64,000 nt of DNA from Herbaspirillum sp. Sphag64 (GTDB taxonomy: Bacteria; Pseudomonadota; Gammaproteobacteria; Burkholderiales; Burkholderiaceae_D), in assembly GCF_014192645.1 (NCBI RefSeq), contig NZ_JACHYE010000005.1, forward strand, positions 186,001 through 250,000, in the 5' to 3' direction. The notes under the pieces were generated by a model that was given only the letters and a program-made list of their open reading frames with translations, was not told the DNA's origin and did not search any database. Of the stretch, positions 28,977 through 37,021 are shown one piece after another; positions within the stretch are counted from its first letter, which is position 1, and the number at the start of each line of letters is the position of its first letter. A program made the position numbers and the translations under genes.

Positions 28977-30761
28977 TCAGCCCCTTCCATCGACGGGCTC
29001 CGGTCCCTCGACCTCATCTGATTGCAGATTCATTGTTTGATATAACTCACAATTTGCCAAGAGTTCCGTGTGAGTCCCTTGAGCAACGATACGCCCTCGC
29101 TCCATTACATAAATCACATCACACTTCATGATAGTGGTCAGTCGATGGGCAACGATAATTAGAGTTTTGCTGCCAGCCAGTCGCGCTATTTCATCCGATA
29201 ATTCTTTTTCAGTGATGTTATCTAGTGCACTCGTCGACTCGTCAAAGATAAGAATTTCCGGATCCCGATACAACGCGCGGGCAATACCCAACCTTTGTTT
29301 CTGACCACCTGAAAGACGGGCACCCGCTTCACCGACCGAAGTACGAATACCATGGGGTAAGCCACTTACATATTCTTCAAGGTTGGCGGTCCGAATGACA
29401 CGATGAATTTTTTCCTCATCATAGTCATGGCTGAACGCTATGTTGAACGCGATCGACTCATCGATCACTGCAATATGCTGAGGCACGTAACCGACATATT
29501 TCTTTAACGCATCAGATTCAAAGGGATCAATCTCAACACCATCCAAATAGAATTTGCCGGAAGCTTTCTCCTGAAGTCCTGTTATAACATCCAGAAGCGT
29601 ACTTTTCCCCGAGCCGGAAGAACCAACAATACCGATCGACTGACCTTTTTTGATTGTCATCGACAGCCTATCCAGGATGACTGATGCTCCATATTTAAAG
29701 CTTAAATCTTTGATTTCAATTTGTTTGGTAAATTGCAACGCGGAATGCTTTATATCCTGCTGATTCTGCTGCAATCCGTCGTGAAATTCTGCAAGTTTAT
29801 CTAGATAATTTTTGGAATATTTGAAGGAGCCATAAAGCCCGGTAAGTCGCCCGAACGCGGGAAGCACACGTAGGGCTGCCAACGCCATTAAACCTAGCAC
29901 CGGAATCATCTTCTCCATGCTCACTCCCGAGCGCACGAACACGACCGCTACGATGACAAAGCAAGACATGATGACGTATTCGATACTAACCCTAGGCAAC
30001 GATGACGCGAGACTATTTCGCCATGCGATCTCCTTGGTCAACTTAGATAATTCCACAGTACGGTTAGTGAAAATATCTCCAAGACTCATGATTTTGGCGT
30101 CTTTGATGCTCGATACCGTTGCAAAGGCCCATCGGTATCGGTCACCATCGATACGGGACTGCTCCTTACCATAGGACATGATGCGCTTGATAATAACGAA
30201 ATACAGCAAGCCGGCAACGACTGCCATAATCGCGAAAACAATTACCGTTGCCAGCGGCTGCAAATACGCTGAAATTCCTAGGAACAATAAGAAGAAAATC
30301 AGCTCATTGAGAATGCCAAGCCAAGCCTGAAAACAGAAAACGACTTGGGTCGAATAGGTGTAATTCATCCCCACCAATTCGGATGGCGGTTGTTTCAGAA
30401 AAAAATCGTAGCGGGCTCGCATCAGCAGTCCAAAGAGCAGCGATGTCAATCTGTGGCCTATTTCGGCCAACTCCTTAAATTGATAGCGCGCAAGTAAAAA
30501 TGTCATGCCGCTTTTTAAGGTAAAAAATAACAGCATGCATGCACTTAGTGCATAAACGAATTGCCCATTATTTTGAAATCCCAACATCGAATACACCATC
30601 GACAGGGATTTCTGTGATTGAATCAGCGCCGGTTCCGAAATGATTTTGAGATAGGGAAAAATGACAGCGATCCCGACCAGATCAGATATCGAGAGCAAAA
30701 GCAAACCACCGAGGAAGAAGGCAATGCGGCGCCTTCCTATAAATTTAAATAGAAAAATCAT
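28977..30761 (-). CDS. ABC transporter, fused permease-ATPase (MsbA/PglK-like flippase)
   Basis: A 594-residue half-transporter: five to six membrane helices in residues 1-310, then a nucleotide-binding domain with Walker A (380-388, GSSGSGKST), signature LSGGQKQR (493-500), Walker B (ILIFDE, 503-508) and a switch histidine (VAHRL). It most resembles PglK-type exporters that flip lipid-linked oligosaccharides. Its ATG overlaps the stop of the upstream 583-residue gene by four bases. This gives the locus a second flippase route besides the Wzx-like domain at 11.1-13.6 kb. Confidence 0.9.
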   Translation of the reverse strand: MIFLFKFIGRRRIAFFLGGLLLLSISDLVGIAVIFPYLKIISEPALIQSQKSLSMVYSMLGFQNNGQFVYALSACMLLFFTLKSGMTFLLARYQFKELAEIGHRLTSLLFGLLMRARYDFFLKQPPSELVGMNYTYSTQVVFCFQAWLGILNELIFFLLFLGISAYLQPLATVIVFAIMAVVAGLLYFVIIKRIMSYGKEQSRIDGDRYRWAFATVSSIKDAKIMSLGDIFTNRTVELSKLTKEIAWRNSLASSLPRVSIEYVIMSCFVIVAVVFVRSGVSMEKMIPVLGLMALAALRVLPAFGRLTGLYGSFKYSKNYLDKLAEFHDGLQQNQQDIKHSALQFTKQIEIKDLSFKYGASVILDRLSMTIKKGQSIGIVGSSGSGKSTLLDVITGLQEKASGKFYLDGVEIDPFESDALKKYVGYVPQHIAVIDESIAFNIAFSHDYDEEKIHRVIRTANLEEYVSGLPHGIRTSVGEAGARLSGGQKQRLGIARALYRDPEILIFDESTSALDNITEKELSDEIARLAGSKTLIIVAHRLTTIMKCDVIYVMERGRIVAQGTHTELLANCELYQTMNLQSDEVEGPEPVDGRG

Positions 30762-32509
30762 GTGACCTTTTTAAGCTTTTCACCCAACCCGCCGGAGGGA
30801 ATCGACTGAAGGTCACCATATAGGCCCTTCAACAGTCGACCAATCTCCTGCTTCAGATATGCTGTTTCCCGATCAATCGAAATTTTCTCCAAACTATCTG
30901 GATCAATCTCATCAAACAGCGAATCACTGGCATTTGTATAAATCTTGTTGATTAGATTTTTGGCACTTAGTGTCTTTGCTCGCCGCTTACAATCGATCAA
31001 CTGCTGTCGGTACGGCGCAACTTCACGGACAATACGTCGTATCACACGCTCAGCGAAACTAAAACCATGTTCGCGAGACGCCGGGTAACTTTCCGATATA
31101 TCGATGAGCGACCGCGAATATTCAAATGCACACCATCGATATGCCCTACGTATATTTTCGAAACTCCATCCATCTGCCAAGGCTTGCTCAATCTTACGGA
31201 AATAGTCATCCAGGCTAGCACCAACGTAGTTGATGGAAGATGGATAGGATGTAACCAGCTCAGCCGAGTAAAGTACAACAGGAAGTCCAAGAAGACTCAT
31301 TTCCTTGCCAGCGTTCGACCAACCATTGAGGATTACGTCGCCGATTTCAGCCAGGTCATACAGGGATATCGCATCCGCAGGCCAATTCACACGGAAGTTA
31401 TTCGGCAGATTCGTCAGTATTTTTTCGAGGATTTCCGCCTGCGCAGACTTTACACTTTCGCGCTTGTTGGGGAAATTTCGTGGGTGGACGCGCACAATGA
31501 AACAAAGTTCTTGATGCTGCTTCGCATAGTCGATAAGTGCCTGAATCCATTCAACCTGAGTTGGAAAAATGCAGGTCGTATCCGGGAACTGCACACCTAT
31601 TGCTTCGGCCGCGACACGTTCGTCACTGCTGCTCATGGTGGCAATCAATACCTTTTGCCCCTTGCGCACCCCAAATTTCTCTCGGAGGTCGATTTTTTTA
31701 TTAGCCGCAGGTGCGGAATAGGCAAATGCATCGAGCCCCTTCAACAACGCAAGTACATGATCAGTCACCGTGGATAATTGCGACTTCGTGCAGGGCATAC
31801 CCTCGTATTGCTTCCAGTGCGGATTACGATTCCAGCTTGCCAGCGAATAGCCACGAGTGACAAACAGTGTTTGCATCCGGTTGGCGATATTATTTCCGGC
31901 ATGAATGAAGTAATGCGGAATTCCGCGCTGCGCCGCTAACTCGCAACAAATATGGTTCACCGAATAAAATGCGTTATAGACCATCACCCGATCCGGCAAT
32001 TCACGATCAATCAGCCGCTTACAAGCATAAAACGACGACAGGGCATTGCTTAATTCCGGTAAAAATCGCGTCCACTCGTCTTCAGTAATGACAGTCGAAT
32101 CTTTTTTAAGGTTAATTAGAAACTCATAAAGTGCATACCGGGCAACAGGAATACCATCGAGCTCAAGGTCCAGAAAATTATGACGGTTCACCCCTTTAAG
32201 TACATCGATGACCATCAAACGATCTTCGGCCTGAAGGATATCGTTCACATCCGGGCCACCAAAGCCGAACTTGCTACGAATGATATTTTTATAGGCAGTG
32301 CACCTGTCACATACCTTCTGTTTCTCAGATTCGCTGGCGTTCGCTGATACGCCATATGCGCTCATCGGAATGCAATATCCCTTGAATTCCCCTCCGCAGG
32401 AAACATATAGAATTTCATGACCTTCCTGCTTCAGAGCTTCCGCAACCAGTGCTTCCGGAAATGCATGCTGCCAGATCGCAGAGTGGGGGGCAAATGCGAG
32501 TATTTTCAT
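30758..32509 (-). CDS. Putative capsule-type GT-B glycosyltransferase, uncharacterised
   Basis: A 583-residue protein without an obvious named family. The N-terminal half (KILAFAPHSAIWQHAFPEALVAEAL) looks like the Rossmann half of a GT-B enzyme. The second half contains FIVRVHPRNFP (R-x-H-P as in capsule transferases) and a VILNGWSNAGKEMSLLGLPVV donor-type loop. A cysteine pair, KVCDRCTAYK, lies near residue 70. The gene is translationally coupled to the ABC flippase. It could add a sugar to the exported glycan; a Kdo or nonulosonate donor is only a guess. Confidence 0.6.
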   Translation of the reverse strand: MKILAFAPHSAIWQHAFPEALVAEALKQEGHEILYVSCGGEFKGYCIPMSAYGVSANASESEKQKVCDRCTAYKNIIRSKFGFGGPDVNDILQAEDRLMVIDVLKGVNRHNFLDLELDGIPVARYALYEFLINLKKDSTVITEDEWTRFLPELSNALSSFYACKRLIDRELPDRVMVYNAFYSVNHICCELAAQRGIPHYFIHAGNNIANRMQTLFVTRGYSLASWNRNPHWKQYEGMPCTKSQLSTVTDHVLALLKGLDAFAYSAPAANKKIDLREKFGVRKGQKVLIATMSSSDERVAAEAIGVQFPDTTCIFPTQVEWIQALIDYAKQHQELCFIVRVHPRNFPNKRESVKSAQAEILEKILTNLPNNFRVNWPADAISLYDLAEIGDVILNGWSNAGKEMSLLGLPVVLYSAELVTSYPSSINYVGASLDDYFRKIEQALADGWSFENIRRAYRWCAFEYSRSLIDISESYPASREHGFSFAERVIRRIVREVAPYRQQLIDCKRRAKTLSAKNLINKIYTNASDSLFDEIDPDSLEKISIDRETAYLKQEIGRLLKGLYGDLQSIPSGGLGEKLKKVT

Positions 32510-32578
32510 TTTAACAATTTAAGTAGATGCCCAGGTAATAGCGATATACAAACCCGGCAGACGGGGATCAACAGACAT

Positions 32579-33904
32579 TCAGCGCTGTCCTTCGATCATG
32601 TCGCAGATTCCGGCCTCGCCTTGAGATTCTGCCACGGGAGTATATTTCTTCAAAAAACCCGCCGCCAGCATTCCTTGGGTGCTCGCGGCCCTCGCAGCAA
32701 ATCGATAACGTGACTGAATGTCATCAGTTCGTTTTTCTGCACTTAAAGGGCGGCTCAGTCTTTCGATCATTTTTTCTTTTCTTAACTTGTTGAATGCCAG
32801 TTGCTCGGGGCTAGGCTGCCAGTCAACACCACGATCGAAATATTCCTTGATTAGATCCAATATCTCCTCTGGAGTATTTTCATGAAACTCATAGTTTTCT
32901 CTTGGCACGAAACTATAATTCGCCCATTCTCTGCTCATCCACTCCGTTGGCGCCAAAAACCTCTTCTCAGATTTTGAATATACCCGCTTCATTATTCCGA
33001 GGTCTCCCCTCTTTTCAGGATGACCATGCAACCAGTTATACATGTTAGTTTGGATGATCGGGCGCTGATACATATTGGCAACGTCGAGAATGCCGGACTG
33101 CATACCGATATAAACCCGACACTCTTTGATCAAATACAGATCCATCAATTCAGATTTTTGCGGCGTAAAGGGATAATCAATGACATGCTCCATTGCAGGT
33201 AGCGGAGTCATTGTTTTATCGCCCATCCTCACTACCCAGCCGCCCCGGCGCGTAATTTCCCGCATGGCAGGAATATAGTTTTTGATTGAGGCATTGCGCT
33301 CAACCATATCATGATCATTGTAATAACCGCCCTCACGTACATGAACGCAAACGAACCAAGCATCCGCCGGCAATCCCAATTCCGAACGCAAGCGCTCAGC
33401 AATGACCTGTCGATCTGGCGACAAGCCAATTTCAAGCGGTTCTGCAGTCTGACTTTTCCAGTCGTAAGCATTTACTACTTCCCATGAAAATTCCTGCATC
33501 ACGGGCTCAGGCTGCCATAAAAGCTCCTGCCCAAGCATGGGAATAATCCATCGCTCCGTAAATTGCTTGCCAAAATATCGCGTCGATATAATGTGCATTC
33601 CTCGGAAAAAACCAAAGTACAAGGTGATGAACCAGCAGCACAATGGATACAACGGATTTGACGGCAGGAAAACTCTATATTCTGAGGAAAAACGGATTAA
33701 CTCCCGATTCGGAACGCCAAGACGCATTCTTCCTGTAAGGTCGTAAGGGTAAAGCACAACCAATTTCTTTTTCTCTCGGCGCGCCTTCAACAAACCATAA
33801 TAAATCTCCTCACCGCAATTGCCGACAGCAATTGGATGAGGAACGATAATGATGGTATTGGTTATTTTCCCCAGCCAGTGAAACAACCTGTGTAATATTG
33901 ACAT
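32579..33904 (-). CDS. TIGR04372-type glycosyltransferase
   Basis: A 441-residue protein matching, by pattern, the TIGR04372 group of uncharacterised transferases from surface-glycan loci. It begins with a hydrophobic stretch (IIIVPHPIAVGNCGEEIYYGL) and contains FVCVHVREGGYYNDHD and RVYIGMQSGILDVANMY, the latter resembling a fucosyltransferase-like nucleotide-binding loop. AGAAAGG sits five bases before its ATG. It is the first gene of the leftward unit that includes the 583-residue protein and the ABC flippase. Confidence 0.75.
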   Translation of the reverse strand: MSILHRLFHWLGKITNTIIIVPHPIAVGNCGEEIYYGLLKARREKKKLVVLYPYDLTGRMRLGVPNRELIRFSSEYRVFLPSNPLYPLCCWFITLYFGFFRGMHIISTRYFGKQFTERWIIPMLGQELLWQPEPVMQEFSWEVVNAYDWKSQTAEPLEIGLSPDRQVIAERLRSELGLPADAWFVCVHVREGGYYNDHDMVERNASIKNYIPAMREITRRGGWVVRMGDKTMTPLPAMEHVIDYPFTPQKSELMDLYLIKECRVYIGMQSGILDVANMYQRPIIQTNMYNWLHGHPEKRGDLGIMKRVYSKSEKRFLAPTEWMSREWANYSFVPRENYEFHENTPEEILDLIKEYFDRGVDWQPSPEQLAFNKLRKEKMIERLSRPLSAEKRTDDIQSRYRFAARAASTQGMLAAGFLKKYTPVAESQGEAGICDMIEGQR

Positions 33905-34225
33905 ATAGACCTTTCTTATTTCTTCTGCATAATTCTGCTTTAGCTATGCTGACCACTATCACACATTAACCAATTCATTTGTCAGACGGGATTTTTACGG
34001 AGGGAAAAGCTAGGCATCCAAGATTTCGGGCAAAAAGAATTCCATCATTACAGTCCGCTCTAACTTGGCGACCGTCATGATATCAGAGCAGACGCAGGCG
34101 CGACAATCGCCACATCGCTGAAATCTGCCTCATGACTTTGCCGCCCCTTAAAGACTCCAATACTGCGATGTAGGTCAATTGACCAAAGCGTCACGAAATT
34201 TGATGCTATTAGTCCATCCCGATGC
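33905..34225. other. Spacer between divergent genes
   Basis: About 320 bases between the leftward TIGR04372 gene and the decayed segment that follows. No intact gene is seen. Promoters for both divergent units should lie in the 33.9-34.6 kb interval, but no clear consensus pair was identified. Confidence 0.4.
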
Positions 34226-34254
34226 ACGCCAGCCTGGCACCAGAAGGCTGGCGT
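34226..34254. repeat. Nine-base perfect stem-loop
   Basis: ACGCCAGCC (34226-34234) pairs with GGCTGGCGT (34246-34254) around an 11-base loop. No T run follows. It lies at the upstream edge of the decayed kinase-methyltransferase segment and might mark a recombination boundary. Confidence 0.5.
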
Positions 34255-34259
34255 ACAGT

Positions 34260-34545
34260 ACAATTGTGCGAGACCAACAATTATTCACAACCGATTTCAG
34301 CATCAATTACCATCAAACCATGGCTTACGTCGACCTACTGTCAGTAACTAAACGCAGCTCCAAGTGCGACTATTTCACGCGCGTGAACGCGCCCGATTGT
34401 AAAAGCCAAGGCACTCGAACCGGTCAAACGATAAGACTTCAATGACTGCGATAGTGATCGCAAGCTCTGTCATGACTGCCGTCAGAACCTCTATTGGAAA
34501 GGTCATCTGATGTGTCTCGAACTGATTTCCAACTATTATTCGCTA
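34260..34545 (+). pseudogene. Relic of a kinase-methyltransferase gene junction
   Basis: From the ATG at 34321 the sequence encodes MAYVDLLSVTKRSS..DY..RVN, matching the N-terminus of the intact methyltransferase at 41147-41818 (MAYIDFLSSVHKST..DY..RVN). After a one-base frameshift near 34395 the match continues as KAKALEPVKR, an in-frame TAA, then DFNDCDSDRKLC, against KAKAAELAKQWGFDYWDGDRRIC in the intact protein. Upstream, about 34260-34318 resembles the 3' end of the APH-like kinase that precedes the intact methyltransferase (GACC-AACAATT-TTCA at similar spacing). Gene order is kept on the opposite strand. The match fades after about 34545. It is non-functional because of the frameshift and stop. 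Confidence 0.8.
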
Positions 34546-34624
34546 GCGCAACTCGACGCGCAGGCTCCAGCTTTGCGCGGCAGTGTGATGCGTAGGCGCG
34601 GGCCGATCCAGATGGGGGACTAAA

Positions 34625-35791
34625 ATGAACACTACGAACAATTCCTCAAGTCATCATTGCCATATATGCGACGGAGTGCTGCAATCACTTAACGGCTTTC
34701 AAACATTGGTTCAAGTGACCTCTGATTGCCGCCCATGGCGCACAGGAGGTAGGCTGGCAGTATGTTCCAGTTGCGGAGCCGTCCAAAAGCCTGCGACACC
34801 CGCCTGGATGGAGGAGGCAAATGAAATCTACGCTCACTATGACATCTACAGTCAGGGTGGTGGAGCCGAGCAGACCGCTTTCGATGCCGGCGGTGCCAGT
34901 GCTGCACGTTCTAGCAAAATCGTAGAATGGCTGGCTATTGCTGGCAAACTGCCGTCAATAGGTAAGATGCTGGATATTGGTTGTGGTAATGGTGCTTTCC
35001 TTCGGGCATTCTCGCAGAGCTACCCGGGGTGGGAACTTGCCGGCCTGGAACTGAGTGACCGCAACCGAACGACAATTGAGGCGATCCCTGGCGTCACGCA
35101 ATTGCATATCGGCGCCTTAACAGAGGTAAACCAAAAATTCGATCTGATTGTTCTGATCCACGCACTCGAACATATCCCGGATCCTGTCGCCTACCTACGT
35201 TCGCTAACCGGGCACCTGAATCCGGGCGGTCGGTTATTGATCGAAGTGCCCGATTTGACCAGTTCTCCATTCGACATACTGATCGCTGATCATACAACTC
35301 ACTTCACGGCAGCGGTGCTTCCGCGCGTCATTAATGCTGCTGGCTTCACGGTGCAATCGCTGGAAAGCGGTTTTATTCCAAAGGAATTATCTTTATTAGC
35401 GCAGTTTTGCGGAGATCTCGCAAAGGACAAGATTACCGACAATCTGCAGACTTCCGACTTCGATGCCGACGGCGGCAAAAAAGCAGCCGCCCATATCGCA
35501 TGGCTACAAGCGCTTTACGCTCAAGCTAGCGCCGAGAAAAACGACTGCGGCATCTTCGGCACAAGCATATCTGCGACATGGCTGGCGGCCTCACTAGGGG
35601 ATCAAGTGCGCTTTTTTATTGACGAAGACGCTAACAGGATTGGCCGCAGTCACATGGGCCGCCCAATTTTCAGCCCTGCCGATACGCCGCAAGGATCTAC
35701 CTTATTAGTGCCATTACGGGCGGATATTGCGCAGGCTATCGCGCGACGCTTTGATCAACTCGAGTGCAGGTTTGTATTGCCGCCCGCCTGA
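34625..35791 (+). CDS. Class I methyltransferase with zinc-type N-terminus (C-methyltransferase-like)
   Basis: A 388-residue three-part protein. The N-terminus has cysteines in a C-x2-C ... C-x2-C arrangement (CHIC near 13-16, CSSC near 48-51) suited to bind zinc. The middle is a SAM domain (MLDIGCGNGAFLRAF, LIHALEHIPDP). The C-terminal domain (FGTSISATWLA ... DEDANRIGRSHMGRPIFSP) resembles Methyltransf_14. This layout is known from sugar C-methyltransferases (NovU/TylC3 type) and relatives. GGGGGA precedes the ATG. It starts the plus-strand block. The exact methyl acceptor is unknown. Confidence 0.85.
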   Translation: MNTTNNSSSHHCHICDGVLQSLNGFQTLVQVTSDCRPWRTGGRLAVCSSCGAVQKPATPAWMEEANEIYAHYDIYSQGGGAEQTAFDAGGASAARSSKIVEWLAIAGKLPSIGKMLDIGCGNGAFLRAFSQSYPGWELAGLELSDRNRTTIEAIPGVTQLHIGALTEVNQKFDLIVLIHALEHIPDPVAYLRSLTGHLNPGGRLLIEVPDLTSSPFDILIADHTTHFTAAVLPRVINAAGFTVQSLESGFIPKELSLLAQFCGDLAKDKITDNLQTSDFDADGGKKAAAHIAWLQALYAQASAEKNDCGIFGTSISATWLAASLGDQVRFFIDEDANRIGRSHMGRPIFSPADTPQGSTLLVPLRADIAQAIARRFDQLECRFVLPPA

Positions 35792-35891
35792 GCACATTCA
35801 AGAGAATCGCCCATGACCAATTTACGTCCTTTGGCACTCAAGCTCATTACACATTGCTACCGGAAGAATGCGGGGTAACGAAGTGAATCGA

Positions 35892-36782
35892 ATGTCAACG
35901 GTAGGACATCTTCCACGCAGCGTACTTATCACCGGGGCAGAAGGAGGTATTGCTAGCGGCCTCGCGGCTGCTTTTACTGCTGCCGGCATCCCTATGTGGC
36001 TTACCACGCGCCGTCACGACTGTGTTTCGCCTCGGTGTCTGTTCATGGACTTATCTGAATCCATCGAGCATTGGCAAGGCCCTCCCGCTCCTGTCGATGT
36101 TGCCTTCTTATGTGCAGCAATTACTTCACAGGCTCAATGCGAGAGTCAGTCCGCCGCGACCGCACGAGTCAACGTAACGAATACAGTTCAGTTGGCTCGA
36201 AAGCTTGCTGCCACAGGTACCTTCGTCGTCTTCGTTTCTACCAATCTGGTGCTTGACGGTGAGACACCATTTGCCAATACCGACCATCCTTATAATCCCC
36301 AAACTGTGTATGGCAGGCAAAAAGCCGAAGCCGAACGGCAATTGCTGAATCTTGATCAACAGGTCGCCATTGTGCGCGTCGGCAAGGTAATTGTTCCAGG
36401 CATGCCCTTATTTGAAAATTGGGCTGACGATTTACGCTCGGGAAAGCGTATCACGCCTTACCACGATCTGATCATGGCGCCGATTTCGCTATCGTTTGCG
36501 GTCGAGGTGCTGCGTCGTGTCGCTCAGCAGCGCAGGCCTGGTATCCTCCATGCCACTGCCGCGCGCGATATGAGTTACGCAGAAGCCGCTCTGGAGATCG
36601 CTCGCAAGCTGGGTGCAGACCCTACCTTGGTCGAGCCTGTTTCGCATCTCCAATCTGTGTTCGCACCGAGATATGCGGCTTTAGACACCGCCGGACTAGC
36701 CTCAGTCAGCCTTAGAGCTCCTCAGCCAGAACAAGCCTTCGATCATTTCGCGGTAAGCGACGTGGCTAAGGAAGTAAAATGA
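35892..36782 (+). CDS. RmlD-like NAD(P)-dependent sugar reductase/SDR
   Basis: About 296 residues from the ATG at 35892; in-frame GTG (35883) and ATG (35868) are alternative starts. VLITGAEGGIASGLA is the cofactor loop, VFVSTNLVLDGETPF the RmlD-like serine block, and VYGRQKAEAE holds the tyrosine and lysine of the catalytic motif. It probably reduces a keto-sugar nucleotide or lactol. The stop overlaps the ATG of the following small ORF (ATGA). Confidence 0.82.
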   Translation: MSTVGHLPRSVLITGAEGGIASGLAAAFTAAGIPMWLTTRRHDCVSPRCLFMDLSESIEHWQGPPAPVDVAFLCAAITSQAQCESQSAATARVNVTNTVQLARKLAATGTFVVFVSTNLVLDGETPFANTDHPYNPQTVYGRQKAEAERQLLNLDQQVAIVRVGKVIVPGMPLFENWADDLRSGKRITPYHDLIMAPISLSFAVEVLRRVAQQRRPGILHATAARDMSYAEAALEIARKLGADPTLVEPVSHLQSVFAPRYAALDTAGLASVSLRAPQPEQAFDHFAVSDVAKEVK

Positions 36783-37021
36783 TCATCAAGAAATGTGCAC
36801 TTCTCGCTAGAACACTCGGCGCAAAAGGCCGCAGCGCCGTATCCTACATGCTTGTGGCCGACATACTGTCGCTATTGCCTAAGGCACTTGTCCCAGCCCT
36901 CTTGCCCAACGGAAAGCGACTACCCGGTAGCACTCGGAATACCCCAACAACCCTCCGCGCCAGTCTCGAGATCTCATTTTCTTGCGACGCTTTGTATTCA
37001 CCAATGAACTTATTATCGTGA
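36779..37021 (+). CDS. Small ORF of unknown function, coupled at both ends
   Basis: An 80-codon frame whose ATG overlaps the previous stop (ATGA at 36779-36782) and whose TGA overlaps the GTG start of the next gene (GTGA at 37018-37021). An AAGGAA site lies five bases before its ATG. The first ~45 residues are mildly hydrophobic (VSYMLVADILSLLPKALVPALL); the rest is low-complexity Ser/Thr/Leu. No family was recognised. It may be a real small protein, a translational coupler, or the remnant of a larger gene. A faint resemblance to the V-x-DIL segment of transketolase N-domains is too weak to use. Confidence 0.45.
   Translation: MIIKKCALLARTLGAKGRSAVSYMLVADILSLLPKALVPALLPNGKRLPGSTRNTPTTLRASLEISFSCDALYSPMNLLS

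Noticed and set aside
31067-31777. 236-codon plus-strand frame
   Set aside because: Antisense to the 583-residue transferase-like gene, no recognisable domain.
34226-34254. Stem-loop as insertion-sequence end or intrinsic terminator
   Set aside because: No transposase frame, no matching second end and no T run.
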